A stretch of 64,000 nt of DNA from Allosphingosinicella deserti (GCF_003012735.1 NZ_PXYI01000002.1:558001-622000); one strand, 5' to 3'; shown: positions 9,154 through 20,010, numbered from the stretch's first letter. Notes: generated from the letters alone by a model not told the origin. Made by a program: numbers and translations.

Positions 9154-9836
9154 CTCTTGCCTTTGTGAAACACGTGGGTGGCGGCCGCAGCCCCTATCAG
9201 CGGCGCGAGCAGATTGGCAAAGGGAATGAGAAACAGCCACGTCGCGCCGAGGCCAAGCAGCGCCCGTTCGAGTCGAGTCTCCCGCAGCCAGGCCTCAAGC
9301 GCCGCTCCCTGATGGTGCCGCGCCGCCACCATCTCACCGAGGTCCCGGCCGAGCGCCAGGGCGTTGACCGCCGAGAACAGCAGCAAAGGTCCGATCCCGG
9401 TGATCAGCAGCAGCAGGTAGAATGGGAGCGCGATCAGATTCCAGAGCAGGATCCGCCCGGCCGAGCGCAGCGAAAGCGAGATGCCCCGTCCCAGCGCAAC
9501 CGGCCGGCCGCGCGCATTCGGGTAATGACGGGCTTCGACCGCTTCCACGATCTCGTCGGAGAACAGCCCGATCACGCCGATCGCGATCGCCGGGAACAGG
9601 AACCACAGGCTGAGGAGACCGAGCGCCAGGCCGGCGAGAGTTCCGCCCCCGGCACCGAGCGGACAGGAACCGTCGAACGGCCCGATTCCACACGGATCGA
9701 CACCGGTCAGCAGCCAGGCCGCTCCCGCGGCGGCCGCGGCGAACAGGACAAGGGTCACCAGCAGCGATTTGGCGAGCACCTTCAGGAAGACAGGGTCGCC
9801 GATCTGGCCGAGAGCGCGCGTGAAAGCGGTAAGCAT
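9150..9836 (-). CDS. EI24/CysZ-family membrane protein
   Basis: The protein has 228 residues with about five or six membrane segments (LAKSLLVTLVLFAAAAAGAAWLL, LALGLLSLWFLFPAIAIGVIGL, ILLWNLIALPFYLLLLITGIGPLLLF, LGATWLFLIPFANLLAPLIGAA). The layout and the LGRDLGEMVA region fit the EI24/CysZ superfamily; CysZ members are sulfate transporters, but most alphaproteobacterial homologues are uncharacterised. No sulfur genes lie nearby, so sulfate transport is not claimed. Confidence 0.8.
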   Translation of the reverse strand: MLTAFTRALGQIGDPVFLKVLAKSLLVTLVLFAAAAAGAAWLLTGVDPCGIGPFDGSCPLGAGGGTLAGLALGLLSLWFLFPAIAIGVIGLFSDEIVEAVEARHYPNARGRPVALGRGISLSLRSAGRILLWNLIALPFYLLLLITGIGPLLLFSAVNALALGRDLGEMVAARHHQGAALEAWLRETRLERALLGLGATWLFLIPFANLLAPLIGAAAATHVFHKGKR

Positions 9837-9984
9837 CGCCCTTGCTGCCCCGTTCGCGGCATCAGGGTCAAGGTCGAAGCCCTGCTCCTCTCAGGCGCTC
9901 GCGAAAGCCGGCGGCGAACAGGCATTCCACGACCTTGCGCTTTGTTCTAAAGGCGCACGCTTTCCCGGCTATGAAAGAGTGAAT

Positions 9985-10983
9985 GTGACCGACACCCGCC
10001 TCGACGTCCTCTGCATCGGCAACGCGATCGTCGACGTCATCGCCGCCGCCGACGAAGCCTTTCTCACCGCCGAAGGGCTCGACAAGGGATCGATGCGGCT
10101 GATCGACGCCGACGAGGCGACCCGGCTCTACGGCAAGATGGGCCCCGGACGTGAGGTAAGCGGCGGCTCGGCCGGCAACACCGCCGCCGGCATCGCCATG
10201 CTGGGCGCCCGCGCCGGCTTTGTCGGCCAGGTCGCCAACGACCAGCTCGGCGAAGTCTATGCCCATGACATCCGCTCGATCGGCGTGGAGTTCACGACCC
10301 CGGCGAGCGACGGCGGTGAGGTGCCGACCGCGCGGTCGCTCATCCTCGTCACCCCGGATGCGCAGCGGACGATGAACACCTTCCTCGGCGCCGCCCAGCA
10401 TCTCGACACCGCCAAGCTCGACGAAGAGCAGGTGAAGAGCGCCGCAATTCTTTATCTGGAAGGCTATCTCTGGGATCCGGAAACCCCGCGCGCGGCGATG
10501 GAGCGGGCGATCGAACTCGCCCATGCCGCCGGCCGCCGGGTTGCCTTCACCCTGTCGGACAGCTTCTGCGTCGATCGCCACCGCGACGGCTTCCTGAAGC
10601 TGATCGAAGACAGGAAGGTCGACATCCTCTTCGCCAATGAAGCGGAAATCGTGTCGTTGACCGGCGAGAAGGATTTCGATTCCGCAATTGTCGCCGCCGC
10701 GCCGCGCGTGCCTCTGCTCGTCGTCACGCGCAGCGAGAAGGGCGCCGTCGCCGTCGAGAACGGGCAGCGCGTCGATGTCGCTGCCGAGCCGGTCGACCAG
10801 ATCGTCGACACCACCGGCGCCGGCGACCTCTTCGCCGCGGGCTTCCTCGCCGGTCTCGCCCAGGACCGCGGCCTGGAGCACAGCCTCCGCATGGGCGCAA
10901 TCGCCGCGGCGGAAGTGATCTCGCATTATGGTGCGCGTCCCGAAGCCGATCTGAAGGCGCTGGTCGCCCAGAAGCTCGGCTGA
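9985..10983 (+). CDS. PfkB-family kinase, probable adenosine kinase
   Basis: The protein has about 332 residues. It shows the ribokinase-fold signatures GGSAGNTAAGIAMLGARAGFVGQV near the N-terminus and DTTGAGDLFAAGFLAG near residue 275, which holds the catalytic Asp. The opening VLCIGNAIVDVIA and the length match sphingomonad adenosine kinases, which convert adenosine to AMP. The start is GTG 9985; GTG 9979, two codons upstream, is equally possible, and neither has a strong ribosome-binding site. Confidence 0.88.
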   Translation: MTDTRLDVLCIGNAIVDVIAAADEAFLTAEGLDKGSMRLIDADEATRLYGKMGPGREVSGGSAGNTAAGIAMLGARAGFVGQVANDQLGEVYAHDIRSIGVEFTTPASDGGEVPTARSLILVTPDAQRTMNTFLGAAQHLDTAKLDEEQVKSAAILYLEGYLWDPETPRAAMERAIELAHAAGRRVAFTLSDSFCVDRHRDGFLKLIEDRKVDILFANEAEIVSLTGEKDFDSAIVAAAPRVPLLVVTRSEKGAVAVENGQRVDVAAEPVDQIVDTTGAGDLFAAGFLAGLAQDRGLEHSLRMGAIAAAEVISHYGARPEADLKALVAQKLG

Positions 10984-11014
10984 GCCCGCCGATCCCGTCC
11001 CGGTCAAATGGCGA

Positions 11015-11032
11015 GGGGAGCTATGGCTCCCC
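11015..11032 (+). terminator. Hairpin after adenosine kinase
   Basis: A 7-bp stem GGGGAGC / GCTCCCC with a tetraloop begins 31 nt after the stop. No T-run follows, so this is a weak terminator candidate. The rest of the gap to 11133 shows no gene. Confidence 0.4.
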
Positions 11033-11133
11033 CGTCGGCGGGTGCGCGCCTTCGCTTAAGCGCAGACAACAAGCACAGCAGCATCCATTCAGCGCGGGCC
11101 GGCTAGAGGCGGAAATCGAAGGAGAGCCGCTGA

Positions 11134-11517
11134 GTGTCCGATGACCGCCTGTATCTGATCGAATGCAATGCGGGTGCCGCGGCCATGCCGCGCAACGTCC
11201 TGACGGCCCACGGTTACAGCGTGCACGTTGTGACCGCCGAAGACTTCGCGCCCGATGCGGCGCATTCCGGCGCGCGCCCTATCCTGATCGCGACCTCCGG
11301 TACCGACCTCGGTTGCGCGCGCGCCGTGCTCCAGGCGCTCGGGGGCAGGGATGCGCAGGTTCCGGCCTTCGTCATCAATCCGGGATGCGGGCTGCGGCAG
11401 GCGGCAGGATTGCTGCACAGCGGGGCGGCCGACGTGATCGACGAGGGCGTGCCGGGAAGCGCGCTGCTCGGCAGCGTCGCGACCTTCGCCCGCGAACCTG
11501 TGCTTTTGCGGGAGTAG
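11134..11517 (+). CDS. Receiver-like protein lacking a clear phospho-acceptor
   Basis: The protein has 127 residues from GTG 11134 (GGAG at 11121, good spacing). The alternating beta/alpha pattern (LYLIECN, YSVHVVTAEDF, PILIATSGTDLGCARAVLQAL, PAFVINPGCGLRQAAGLLHSGAADVIDEG) looks like a response-regulator receiver fold. The strand that should end in Asp reads ILIATSGTDLG, and the N-terminal acidic pair is absent. It could be a phosphorylation-independent pseudo-receiver or an unrelated Rossmann-like protein. A strong terminator follows. Confidence 0.6.
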   Translation: MSDDRLYLIECNAGAAAMPRNVLTAHGYSVHVVTAEDFAPDAAHSGARPILIATSGTDLGCARAVLQALGGRDAQVPAFVINPGCGLRQAAGLLHSGAADVIDEGVPGSALLGSVATFAREPVLLRE

Positions 11518-11558
11518 CCGCCGCCGTCAGAGGGCGCGCAGGCGACTGCGCCGGCACC

Positions 11559-11587
11559 AAAAAAGGGAGGCTTTCGCCTCCCTTTTT
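11559..11587. terminator. Strong bidirectional intrinsic terminator
   Basis: AAAAAGGGAGGC and GCCTCCCTTTTT form a perfect stem around a short loop, flanked by an A-run and a T-run. It sits between two convergent genes and would serve both strands. Confidence 0.88.
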
Positions 11588-11605
11588 CATGCGCCGGGGA
11601 TCCGG

Positions 11606-13180
11606 TCAGCGTGTCTCGCCGACACCGGGTATCTCCGGCTCCAGATCATGCAGTTCCGGTTCGTGAACCTCCACCAGGCCGCGGCCGAGATGGCTGTTGC
11701 GATAGGAATAGCCATAATAAACGATCAAGCCGATTCCGGTCCAGACCGGCAGGACGAGCATCGCATCGCGCGGCAGATTGAGGAACAGGAACACGCAGCC
11801 GATGATCGTCAGCGGACCGACCAGCCACAAAGCGGGAACCCTGAACTTGCGCTCCCGCGAGGGATCGCGGCGGCGCAGCAGCATCACGGCGATCGCCACC
11901 ATCATGAAGGCGTAGAGCGTACCGGCATTGGCGATGTCGGCCAGCGCGCCGACCGGCAGGAACGCCGCGGCAAGCGCGACGACGACGCCGGTAAGAGCGG
12001 TGACGACATAGGGAGTCCGCCATTTCGGGTGGACCTTGGAGAGACCTTCCGGAAGCAGGCCGTCGCGCGACATCACGAAGAAGATGCGGGTCTGGCCGAA
12101 CAGCAGGATGAGGATCACCGACGGCAGCGCCAGGAAGGCGGCGATGCCGAGCGCGTTGCCGACCGCACCGAAGCCGATGTTGCGCAGGACGTGGGCGAGC
12201 GCCTCGTTGGAGCAGACCAGAGCCTGGGCATGCGCCGGCATCGCGCACTGGCGGGCGAGCTCTTCCGAGCCGGCCGGGAAGGGCACGCCGCCCGGTCCCA
12301 TGATCGGCTGGCCGCCGATCGTGCCGATCGCGCCGGCGGCAACGAGAATGTAGAAGATGGTGCAGATGCCGAGCGAACCGATCAGGCCGATCGGCACGTT
12401 GCGCTGGGGATTCTTGGTTTCTTCGGCCGCCGTCGAGACGGCGTCGAAGCCGACATAGGCAAAGAAGATGGTGGCTGCCGCGCCGACGGCGCCGACGCCC
12501 GAGCCGAAGCCGCCGAACAGGCCCGCCGGCAGGAACGGGTTGAAATTGGCGGTTTCGACCTTCGGGAGGGTCAGCACCATGAAGGCCGTGAGGGCCGTGA
12601 TCTTGATCGCGACCAGAACCGCATTGACGCGTGCGCTTTCACTGGTGCCGATCATCAGCAGCCAGGTGACGAGCAGGGCGATGATCAGCGCCGGCAGGTT
12701 GATGAGGCCGCCCGGTGCGCCGCCGAGCGCGAGCGGACCGGCGCTCAGCCAGGGCGGCAGGGTTATGCCGAGGAATTCCTGCAGGATCGTGCCTGAAAAG
12801 TAGCCGGACCAGCCGACCGAGACCGCGCTTGCCGCGATCGCATATTCGAGCACCAGGGCCCAGCCGACCGTCCAGGCGAGCAGCTCACCCATTACCGAAT
12901 AGGTGTAGGTGTAGGCGGATCCCGCGACCGGAAGCATCGCCGCGATTTCGGCGTAGCAGAGTGCGGCGACGATGCAGACCGCGCCGGCGATGATGAAGGC
13001 CAGCATCAGGCCGGGCCCGGCCTTCTGCGCGCCGGCGGCGGTGAGTACGAAGATGCCGGTACCAATGATGCAGCCGATCCCGAAAAGCGTCAGCTGCAGA
13101 GCGCCCAACGAGCGGTGCAGCGACTTTTTCTGAGCGGTGGCAAGAATGGCATCGAGAGGCTTTACGCGCCCGAAGATCAT
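11606..13180 (-). CDS. APC-superfamily amino-acid permease (CAT-like)
   Basis: The protein has 524 residues and about 12 membrane helices. The N-terminal signature LTLFGIGCIIGTGIFVLTAAGAQKAGPG is the unwound helix-1 substrate site of APC transporters, and YAEIAAMLPVAGSAYTYTYSVMGEL follows. FFAYVGFDAVSTAAEETKNPQRN is characteristic of the cationic-amino-acid-transporter (YfnA/CAT) branch. An extracellular loop of about 55 residues with two cysteines (RQCAMPAHAQALVCSNEA) is typical of proteobacterial members. Exact substrate unknown. Confidence 0.9.
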   Translation of the reverse strand: MIFGRVKPLDAILATAQKKSLHRSLGALQLTLFGIGCIIGTGIFVLTAAGAQKAGPGLMLAFIIAGAVCIVAALCYAEIAAMLPVAGSAYTYTYSVMGELLAWTVGWALVLEYAIAASAVSVGWSGYFSGTILQEFLGITLPPWLSAGPLALGGAPGGLINLPALIIALLVTWLLMIGTSESARVNAVLVAIKITALTAFMVLTLPKVETANFNPFLPAGLFGGFGSGVGAVGAAATIFFAYVGFDAVSTAAEETKNPQRNVPIGLIGSLGICTIFYILVAAGAIGTIGGQPIMGPGGVPFPAGSEELARQCAMPAHAQALVCSNEALAHVLRNIGFGAVGNALGIAAFLALPSVILILLFGQTRIFFVMSRDGLLPEGLSKVHPKWRTPYVVTALTGVVVALAAAFLPVGALADIANAGTLYAFMMVAIAVMLLRRRDPSRERKFRVPALWLVGPLTIIGCVFLFLNLPRDAMLVLPVWTGIGLIVYYGYSYRNSHLGRGLVEVHEPELHDLEPEIPGVGETR

Positions 13181-13322
13181 TACCCGTCCCCTTGAAATGT
13201 CAGGCGCATTGAACGCGCCTTTATGGATTGGCGCGGAGCCTAAACACTAAATTCCCGGCCGCAAAGCGAGAAACTCGCCGGGCGTCGCGGGGGGGATGAC
13301 CTGGGCGTCGCCGCCCCGCCGC

Positions 13323-13700
13323 TCAGCGCGCGAGCATCGGCCCGAGCGGTCGGCCGCCGAACAGGTGGACGTGGAGGTGCGGCACTTCCTGGCCGGCATG
13401 GCCGCCGACATTGGCGAGCAGGCGGTAGCCGGGCGCAACCAGATCGAGGGCGCGTGCGACATGGCCCACGGCGCGGACGAAGCCGCCAATCTCCTCGTTC
13501 GACCCCCGCGCTGAAAAATCGTCCCAAGAGACATAGGCGCCTTTGGGAATGACGAGGATGTGGGTCGGTGCGGCCGGATTGATGTCATGGAAGGCGAGCG
13601 CCCATTCGTCCTCGTAGACGGTCTTGTTCGGAATCTCGCCGCGCAGGATCTTCGCGAAGATGTTGTCGGGATCGTAGGGGCGGGTCGCGTCGATCGCCAT
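13323..13700 (-). CDS. HIT-family nucleotide hydrolase (HINT-like)
   Basis: The protein has 125 residues. The histidine triad is HLHVHLFGG near the C-terminus, with the upstream NIFAKILRGEIPNKTVYEDEWALAFHDINPAAPTHILVIPK typical of HINT purine-nucleoside phosphoramidases. The start is ATG 13700, with AGGAG 7 nt upstream; a longer in-frame Met would include a non-conserved 15-residue extension. Confidence 0.93.
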   Translation of the reverse strand: MAIDATRPYDPDNIFAKILRGEIPNKTVYEDEWALAFHDINPAAPTHILVIPKGAYVSWDDFSARGSNEEIGGFVRAVGHVARALDLVAPGYRLLANVGGHAGQEVPHLHVHLFGGRPLGPMLAR

Positions 13701-13890
13701 CGATGGGCTCCTCGTCTGATGGTTGTCTGCTGGCGTCCAGGACAAGCCTTACGGCGTCCCCGACTGGCGGGGAAGCGCGTCTCCTTGATCGGGGGAAACC
13801 CGGCCTGCACGCGCCCCGATTCCACCGAACTCGCGCAATCCGAGCGCGCAAATGCTTGACCCGTCCCGTCGCGGCGCTACCACGGGCCTC

Positions 13891-14373
13891 ATGCAGGACG
13901 ATATGCCGGACAGCCTGATTCCCTATGACGAGATCGTGCAGGAGGCCCTGCGCGCCGTCGTCGGTCGTGTGCTTGGCGAGGTCGAATCGACCGGGCGCCT
14001 CCCCGGCGAGCACCATTTCTACATCACCTTCAAGACGGGCGCCGCCGGAGTCGACATCCCGCGCCACCTCTCGGAGCGCTTCCCGGACGAGATGACCATC
14101 GTCATTCAGAACCGCTTCTGGGATCTCAAGGTCGCCGAAGACGGGTTCGAGGTCGGTCTCAGCTTCAACCAGATGCCGGCCAAGCTCGTCATCCCCTTCT
14201 CGGCGATCACCGGCTTCGTCGATCCCGCGGTCAATTTCGCTCTCCAGTTCCAGGCGCAATCGGACGAAGGCGATCTCCAGGACCACGAGGAAGCCGAAAA
14301 CGATCATCCGGTCGCCGAGCCGGTCGAGGATGGCTCCAACGTCGTCTCGGTGGATTTCAGCCGCAAGAAATAA
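13891..14373 (+). CDS. sspB: SspB-family ClpXP adaptor (alphaproteobacterial type)
   Basis: The protein has 160 residues. It has the SspB substrate-binding core: GEHHFYITFKTGAAGVDIPRHL, MTIVIQNRFWDLKVAEDGFEVGLSFNQMPAKLVIPFSAITGFVDPAV. An acidic linker of about 45 residues follows, and a C-terminal ClpX-docking peptide (NVVSVDFSRKK) ends the protein. SspB tethers substrates such as ssrA-tagged proteins to ClpXP. ATG 13891 is used; ATG 13903 is the alternative. Confidence 0.88.
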   Translation: MQDDMPDSLIPYDEIVQEALRAVVGRVLGEVESTGRLPGEHHFYITFKTGAAGVDIPRHLSERFPDEMTIVIQNRFWDLKVAEDGFEVGLSFNQMPAKLVIPFSAITGFVDPAVNFALQFQAQSDEGDLQDHEEAENDHPVAEPVEDGSNVVSVDFSRKK

Positions 14374-14540
14374 CGCCGGCTATCCGGCCGTCTGCATCCT
14401 TATTCGCAATCACGACGGCTCGGCGCGATGCGCGCGGCGCCTGATCGTAGGCGGGCTGCGCGCGGAGCGCGCCGTGCGCCTTCCCTTGCGCCTGCCGAGG
14501 CCATAAAGGGCGCGGCGAAGATCAGCGCAACGGAGTCTCC

Positions 14541-15941
<1,401 letters not shown>

Positions 15942-15947
15942 CAGGAC

Positions 15948-15974
15948 GAATCCGCGCCTGTTCGGCGCGGATTC
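15948..15974 (+). terminator. Hairpin after fumC
   Basis: An 11-bp perfect stem GAATCCGCGCC / GGCGCGGATTC with a 5-nt loop begins 7 nt after the fumC stop. It lacks a T-tract. Confidence 0.55.
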
Positions 15975-16045
15975 GTGAACTCTTCGCCTTCCGATCCGCG
16001 CTCGCGCCCGGCTACAGCGCCGTGCAGGGACGCGGGAGGGGCGAG

Positions 16046-16504
16046 ATGATCGAGATACGCGAAGATGATCTGTCGGACGACGACGTGCGCGCGCTGCTGG
16101 CGCTGCACCTCAACGGCATGCACGCCAATTCGCCGCCGGGCCACGTCTTCGCGCTCGATCTTTCCGGGCTTCGATCGGCCGAGGTGACGGTCTGGACGGC
16201 CTGGGTCGACGGCGCGCTCGCAGGGATCGGCGCGCTCAAGGATCTCGGCGACGGAACCGGCGAACTGAAATCGATGCGCACCCACCCCGATCATCTCCGC
16301 AAGGGGGTTGCCGCGGCGTTGCTGGAGCATGCGATCGCGGCGGCGCAGGCACGCAAGTATCGCCGCGTCAGCATCGAAACCGGCACCGGCGAGGCCTTCG
16401 AGCCGGCGCTTGCGCTCTACCGCAAGCGCGGCTTCGGGCATGGCGAGCCGTTCGGCGGCTATGCGCATACCGAGTTCAACCAGCTGCTGCATCTCGCGCT
16501 TTGA
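16046..16504 (+). CDS. GNAT-family N-acetyltransferase
   Basis: The protein has 152 residues and a compact GNAT fold. The acetyl-CoA site is MRTHPDHLRKGVAAALLEHAIAAA (Q/RxxGxG/A variant), with the terminal IETGTGEAFEPALALYRKRGF strand-helix typical of YafP/PhnO-like acetyltransferases. GGGAGGGG lies 8 nt before ATG 16046. Substrate unknown. It is convergent with the GH2 gene, only 7 nt apart. Confidence 0.9.
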   Translation: MIEIREDDLSDDDVRALLALHLNGMHANSPPGHVFALDLSGLRSAEVTVWTAWVDGALAGIGALKDLGDGTGELKSMRTHPDHLRKGVAAALLEHAIAAAQARKYRRVSIETGTGEAFEPALALYRKRGFGHGEPFGGYAHTEFNQLLHLAL

Positions 16505-16511
16505 CGCGCGT

Positions 16512-18383
16512 TCAGCGGCTGTCTGGCGTCCGTTTCGAGTAATAATCGGCGAGCACGCCGAAGGCCTGCTTGCGCTCGCCGGTCTCGGAGATCAGGCCCT
16601 TGCGGTTCCAGCCCTGCTGGTAGACCGGGTGCTGGCGGCGCGGCGAGCGGAAGTCCTTGAGGATCCAGGGGGACATGCCGGCGAGGAACGGGATGCTGTC
16701 CGCCATGGCGAGCGTCTGGCGATAATATTCGGCCTGGAACTCCTCGGAGAATTTGCGGCGAAGGCCGGCGTCGAGGAAGCCCGCCTTGGCGTCGGCGCCG
16801 AATTCGGAGAGGATCAGCGGCTTGGTCGCCCCGCTCCGCCAGCCGATCGCCGGCAGCGCCTCGAGCCGGTCGCCGCTATACCAGCCATTGTAGGTGTTGA
16901 TCGCCATCACATCGAGCTGCGCGACCAGCGGATCGTCGATCACCATCTCGATCCTGCCGTTTTTCTCGTCGCGGCGGGTGAGCAAGGCGGCGGTGACGAG
17001 GCGGCTGTCGTCGAGCGCGCGCACGTCCCGGACAAGGGTGGTGAGGAACGCGTTGCGGGGTTCCGAGACCGGGGTCTCGTTGGCGACGCTCCACAAGGCG
17101 ATCGATGCGCGATTGCGGTCGCGCAGGATGTTTTCGGCCAGCATCCTGCGCGCGACCGCCAGCGTTTCCGGCCTTGCGAAGGCGACGCGCCAGTAAACCG
17201 GCACCTCGCTCCACACGATCAGCCCGAGTTCGTCCGCCATCCGGGTCATCACCTCGGAATGCGGATAATGGGCGAGGCGAACGAAATTGCCGTGCAGCCC
17301 GTCCTTGATCTCGGACAGCAAGGCGCGCGCCGCCGCCGGCGTGATCGCGCGCGTCGGCTCCTTGCCGAGTTCCTCCTCGTGCAGCGAGATTCCGCGCAGG
17401 AAGATCGGCTTGCCGTTGAGCAGGATTCGGGTGCCGCGCACCTCCAGGGTGCGGAACCCGATCCGGTCGGAAAGGACATCTTCGCCGCTCTCGAAGCGCA
17501 CGTCGTACAGTGTCGGACTTTCGGGCGACCAGCGTTTCAGCGCGCGCGGCGCCGCTGCCTCGCCAGTCCAGCGGCCTTGCGAATCCGCCGTTCCCGAGAG
17601 AGTGAGTCCGAGCGCGGGGATGCGAACCCGCACGGGACGGCCTGCCGCGGACGGGCCGTCGAGGGTCATGCTCGCCCGGATCCGGCCGGCGCCCGTCAGC
17701 CGAATCCAGGCATCGTCGACATAGGTTGCCGGCGTGGTGACCAGGCGGACCGGACGAATGACGCCGCCATAAGTCTCCCAATCGGTGACCGTCGGCGGCA
17801 CCGTGTCGTTCGACCGTTCGGAATCGACGCCGATCGTGATCTGGTTCTCGCCGGCCCGAAGCTTGCCCGTGACTTCCAGCGCGAACGGCGTGAATCCACC
17901 CTCGTGGGTGCCGACGAGGGCGCCGTTCACATAGATGCTGGCGCGATAGTCGACGGCACCGAAGTGGAGGAACTGGCGCTCGCCCGGGCGCGGCGCCGCC
18001 TCGAAGCGGCGCTGATACCAGACGAGGCCGTCATAATAGCGCATCGTTGCGTCATGGGTGATCCACGAGGACGGCAGGCTGGTGACCGGCGCCCGGCGCA
18101 TGTCGAGCTCCCACAGGGCGTAAGGATCCTTGCGGGTTTCGGCGTCGACGTCGACATCGGCGTAGCGCTGGTGCGTGCGGCCGGGCGCCTCGCCGTGAAA
18201 CCCGGCGACTCCGTCGCGATAGGGATCCACCGACCAGTTCCAGGGACCCGACAGATCCGTGCCGGCGCGGCCCGACGCGTTGACCAGCACCCGATCGGGA
18301 AGAAGCTGCGCGGCCGCGGCGTCGGGAAACGCCCCTGCCATTGCCAACGCACACGCGACCAGGGCCAACCACTTCCTCGCCAT
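16512..18383 (-). CDS. Secreted glycoside hydrolase family 2 enzyme
   Basis: The protein is 623 residues with a Sec signal peptide (MARKWLALVACALAMAGAFPDAAAAQ). Domain order is a jelly-roll sugar-binding domain (to about 220), an Ig-like domain and a TIM barrel. Acid/base Glu436 sits in SVANET, and nucleophile Glu527 in ILSEFGAD. NFVRLAHYPHSEVMTRMADELGLIVWSEVPVYW is typical of the beta-glucuronidase/beta-galactosidase branch. It likely trims oligosaccharide side chains in the periplasm. Substrate is not assignable from sequence. It is 76 nt downstream of the GH5 gene on the same strand, so a polysaccharide-degrading operon is likely. Confidence 0.88.
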   Translation of the reverse strand: MARKWLALVACALAMAGAFPDAAAAQLLPDRVLVNASGRAGTDLSGPWNWSVDPYRDGVAGFHGEAPGRTHQRYADVDVDAETRKDPYALWELDMRRAPVTSLPSSWITHDATMRYYDGLVWYQRRFEAAPRPGERQFLHFGAVDYRASIYVNGALVGTHEGGFTPFALEVTGKLRAGENQITIGVDSERSNDTVPPTVTDWETYGGVIRPVRLVTTPATYVDDAWIRLTGAGRIRASMTLDGPSAAGRPVRVRIPALGLTLSGTADSQGRWTGEAAAPRALKRWSPESPTLYDVRFESGEDVLSDRIGFRTLEVRGTRILLNGKPIFLRGISLHEEELGKEPTRAITPAAARALLSEIKDGLHGNFVRLAHYPHSEVMTRMADELGLIVWSEVPVYWRVAFARPETLAVARRMLAENILRDRNRASIALWSVANETPVSEPRNAFLTTLVRDVRALDDSRLVTAALLTRRDEKNGRIEMVIDDPLVAQLDVMAINTYNGWYSGDRLEALPAIGWRSGATKPLILSEFGADAKAGFLDAGLRRKFSEEFQAEYYRQTLAMADSIPFLAGMSPWILKDFRSPRRQHPVYQQGWNRKGLISETGERKQAFGVLADYYSKRTPDSR

Positions 18384-18459
18384 CCCGCTCTCTCCTCGGT
18401 ATTTTGAGAGAGCTTTCGGGCAAGGCACGTGGCCGTGCAAGCCTCCCCGCGAGGCGTTC

Positions 18460-19803
18460 CTAGCTTCGTACCGCCTTGAGGGCGGCGATATGGTCGCGGA
18501 TCACCCTCTTCGTGCTCTCGTCGCCGTCGAACACGCTGTACCAGCCCTGCGGTTCGTGCGGCGGATCGCCGAGATAGGAGGTGTCGCCGGGCTGGAAACG
18601 ATGATCGGGGCTCGACGCGCGGCCTGCGCCGCCCCACGCCCAGAAGTTGGAGGCCGCGAGCGGGCCGCCGGCTTTGGCGTTGGCGAGCACCGCATCGTAG
18701 ATCAGCGCGTAGAAGCGGTCCTTGAAGGTGGTCGGGGTGCCCGGATCGTAGAGTCCCTTGTCGCGCGGGAAGCCGAACTCCTCGATCACCAGCGGCTTGC
18801 CGAGCTGAGTCGCGAGCGCGATGTGGTCGGCGATGTAGGTTCTGACCTTCGCGGCGCCGGCATCGAAGGTGCCGAGCAGGTCGGCGCTGTCCACCCAGGT
18901 CCAGTTGAGCGGCCAGATATGGGCGGTGAGATAGTCGATGCTGCTTGGGCTGTGCGCCTCGATCACGCACTGCCGATCGCTGTGGCAGCCCTGAAGCCCT
19001 TCGCTGCCAGTCGACACCAGGTGGTTGGGATCGATCGATTTGATCAGGTTCGCCGTCTTGCCGATCCAGGCGTAGAAAGCCGGCAGATTCGGCCGGCCGA
19101 CCGCCTCGCTGCCGGCGGGGCGGGGCTCGTTGGCGAGCTGCCAGGCCATGATCGCCGGGTCGTCGGCGTAGCGAATGCCCGTGACGCTGTTGGTCCGGCC
19201 GACGACCGCGCGAACATAATCATGATACAGGCCGATCGCTGCGTCGCTGGTGTAGAAAGCGGCATTCATGTCGGCGAATTGCGGCCAGGGATGGGCCGGA
19301 TCGTTCATGTTGATGTAACGGCCGCCATTGGTCCAATAGAGGTAGGTCATCATCCCCCCCGACCATTCCCAGAAGTTGGTCAGGTAGATCACCGCCTTCA
19401 TCCCGCGCTTGCCCATTTCGGCGAGCGCATAATCGAGGCCGGTGAGCAACGTCTCGTTATAGTCGGCTGTCTGAGTGCGGAATGCCGGCGTGATCGAGTT
19501 CTTGAGCGGCGACAGCTCGGAGGAGCCGAGGATGCGGAGATTGTCGATGCCGAGCGCCGCCATCGCATCGAGCTCCCGCTTCAGCCGGTCGCGATTGCCG
19601 TAAGGGGCGTCGGTACCGAGATAGGCGGCGTACCAGATGTTGGCTCCGGCGTAGCGATAGGTCTCGTCGCCGATCCGGAACCGGGTGCCGTCGACCCGGA
19701 CGAAGCGCGACGGCGCGCCCGGGCGCAAAGGCGTGGTGGCGCCGGTGGCGCAGCCGGCGAGCAGGGCGGCCCCGGACAGTAGGGTCGTGCGACGGTCGAA
19801 CAT
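18460..19803 (-). CDS. GH5 family endo-beta-mannanase-like lipoprotein
   Basis: The protein has 447 residues. Its signal ends in the lipobox LLAGC, preceded by a twin arginine (DRRTTLLSG). The (beta/alpha)8 barrel contains acid/base Glu226 in QLANEPRP and nucleophile Glu342 in VIEEFGFP. The blocks WYAAYLG, NLRILGSSE, NFWEWSGGM and HIWPLNWTWV closely follow GH5_7 mannan endo-1,4-beta-mannosidases. ATG 19803 is used because GAGGAA is 6 nt upstream; ATG 19809 would sit directly on it. Probably outer-membrane anchored and acting before the GH2 enzyme. Confidence 0.87.
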   Translation of the reverse strand: MFDRRTTLLSGAALLAGCATGATTPLRPGAPSRFVRVDGTRFRIGDETYRYAGANIWYAAYLGTDAPYGNRDRLKRELDAMAALGIDNLRILGSSELSPLKNSITPAFRTQTADYNETLLTGLDYALAEMGKRGMKAVIYLTNFWEWSGGMMTYLYWTNGGRYINMNDPAHPWPQFADMNAAFYTSDAAIGLYHDYVRAVVGRTNSVTGIRYADDPAIMAWQLANEPRPAGSEAVGRPNLPAFYAWIGKTANLIKSIDPNHLVSTGSEGLQGCHSDRQCVIEAHSPSSIDYLTAHIWPLNWTWVDSADLLGTFDAGAAKVRTYIADHIALATQLGKPLVIEEFGFPRDKGLYDPGTPTTFKDRFYALIYDAVLANAKAGGPLAASNFWAWGGAGRASSPDHRFQPGDTSYLGDPPHEPQGWYSVFDGDESTKRVIRDHIAALKAVRS

Positions 19804-20010
19804 GATCATTTCCTCAGTGACGGGACGCCGCAGTGCGCCCGCGCACCGCAACACGGCCATGCGCTCCCGGTGGCGGTACAACTCCCCTGCTCGGCACGCG
19901 AGCCCCCGCCGCTTTGGGAGCAACAGAGGATGGCACGGGCACCAGCGGCGGCGGATTGCTTTTCATCGAGGGTAGAATAGCCGTCCTCCGCCGAAGCCGT
20001 CCAGCGCTGC
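19804..20010. other. 207-bp gap with no supported gene
   Basis: This is the leader region of the GH5 gene on the minus strand and the tail region of the PagL-like gene. I see no operator palindrome, RNA or hairpin that I can support. Confidence 0.5.
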
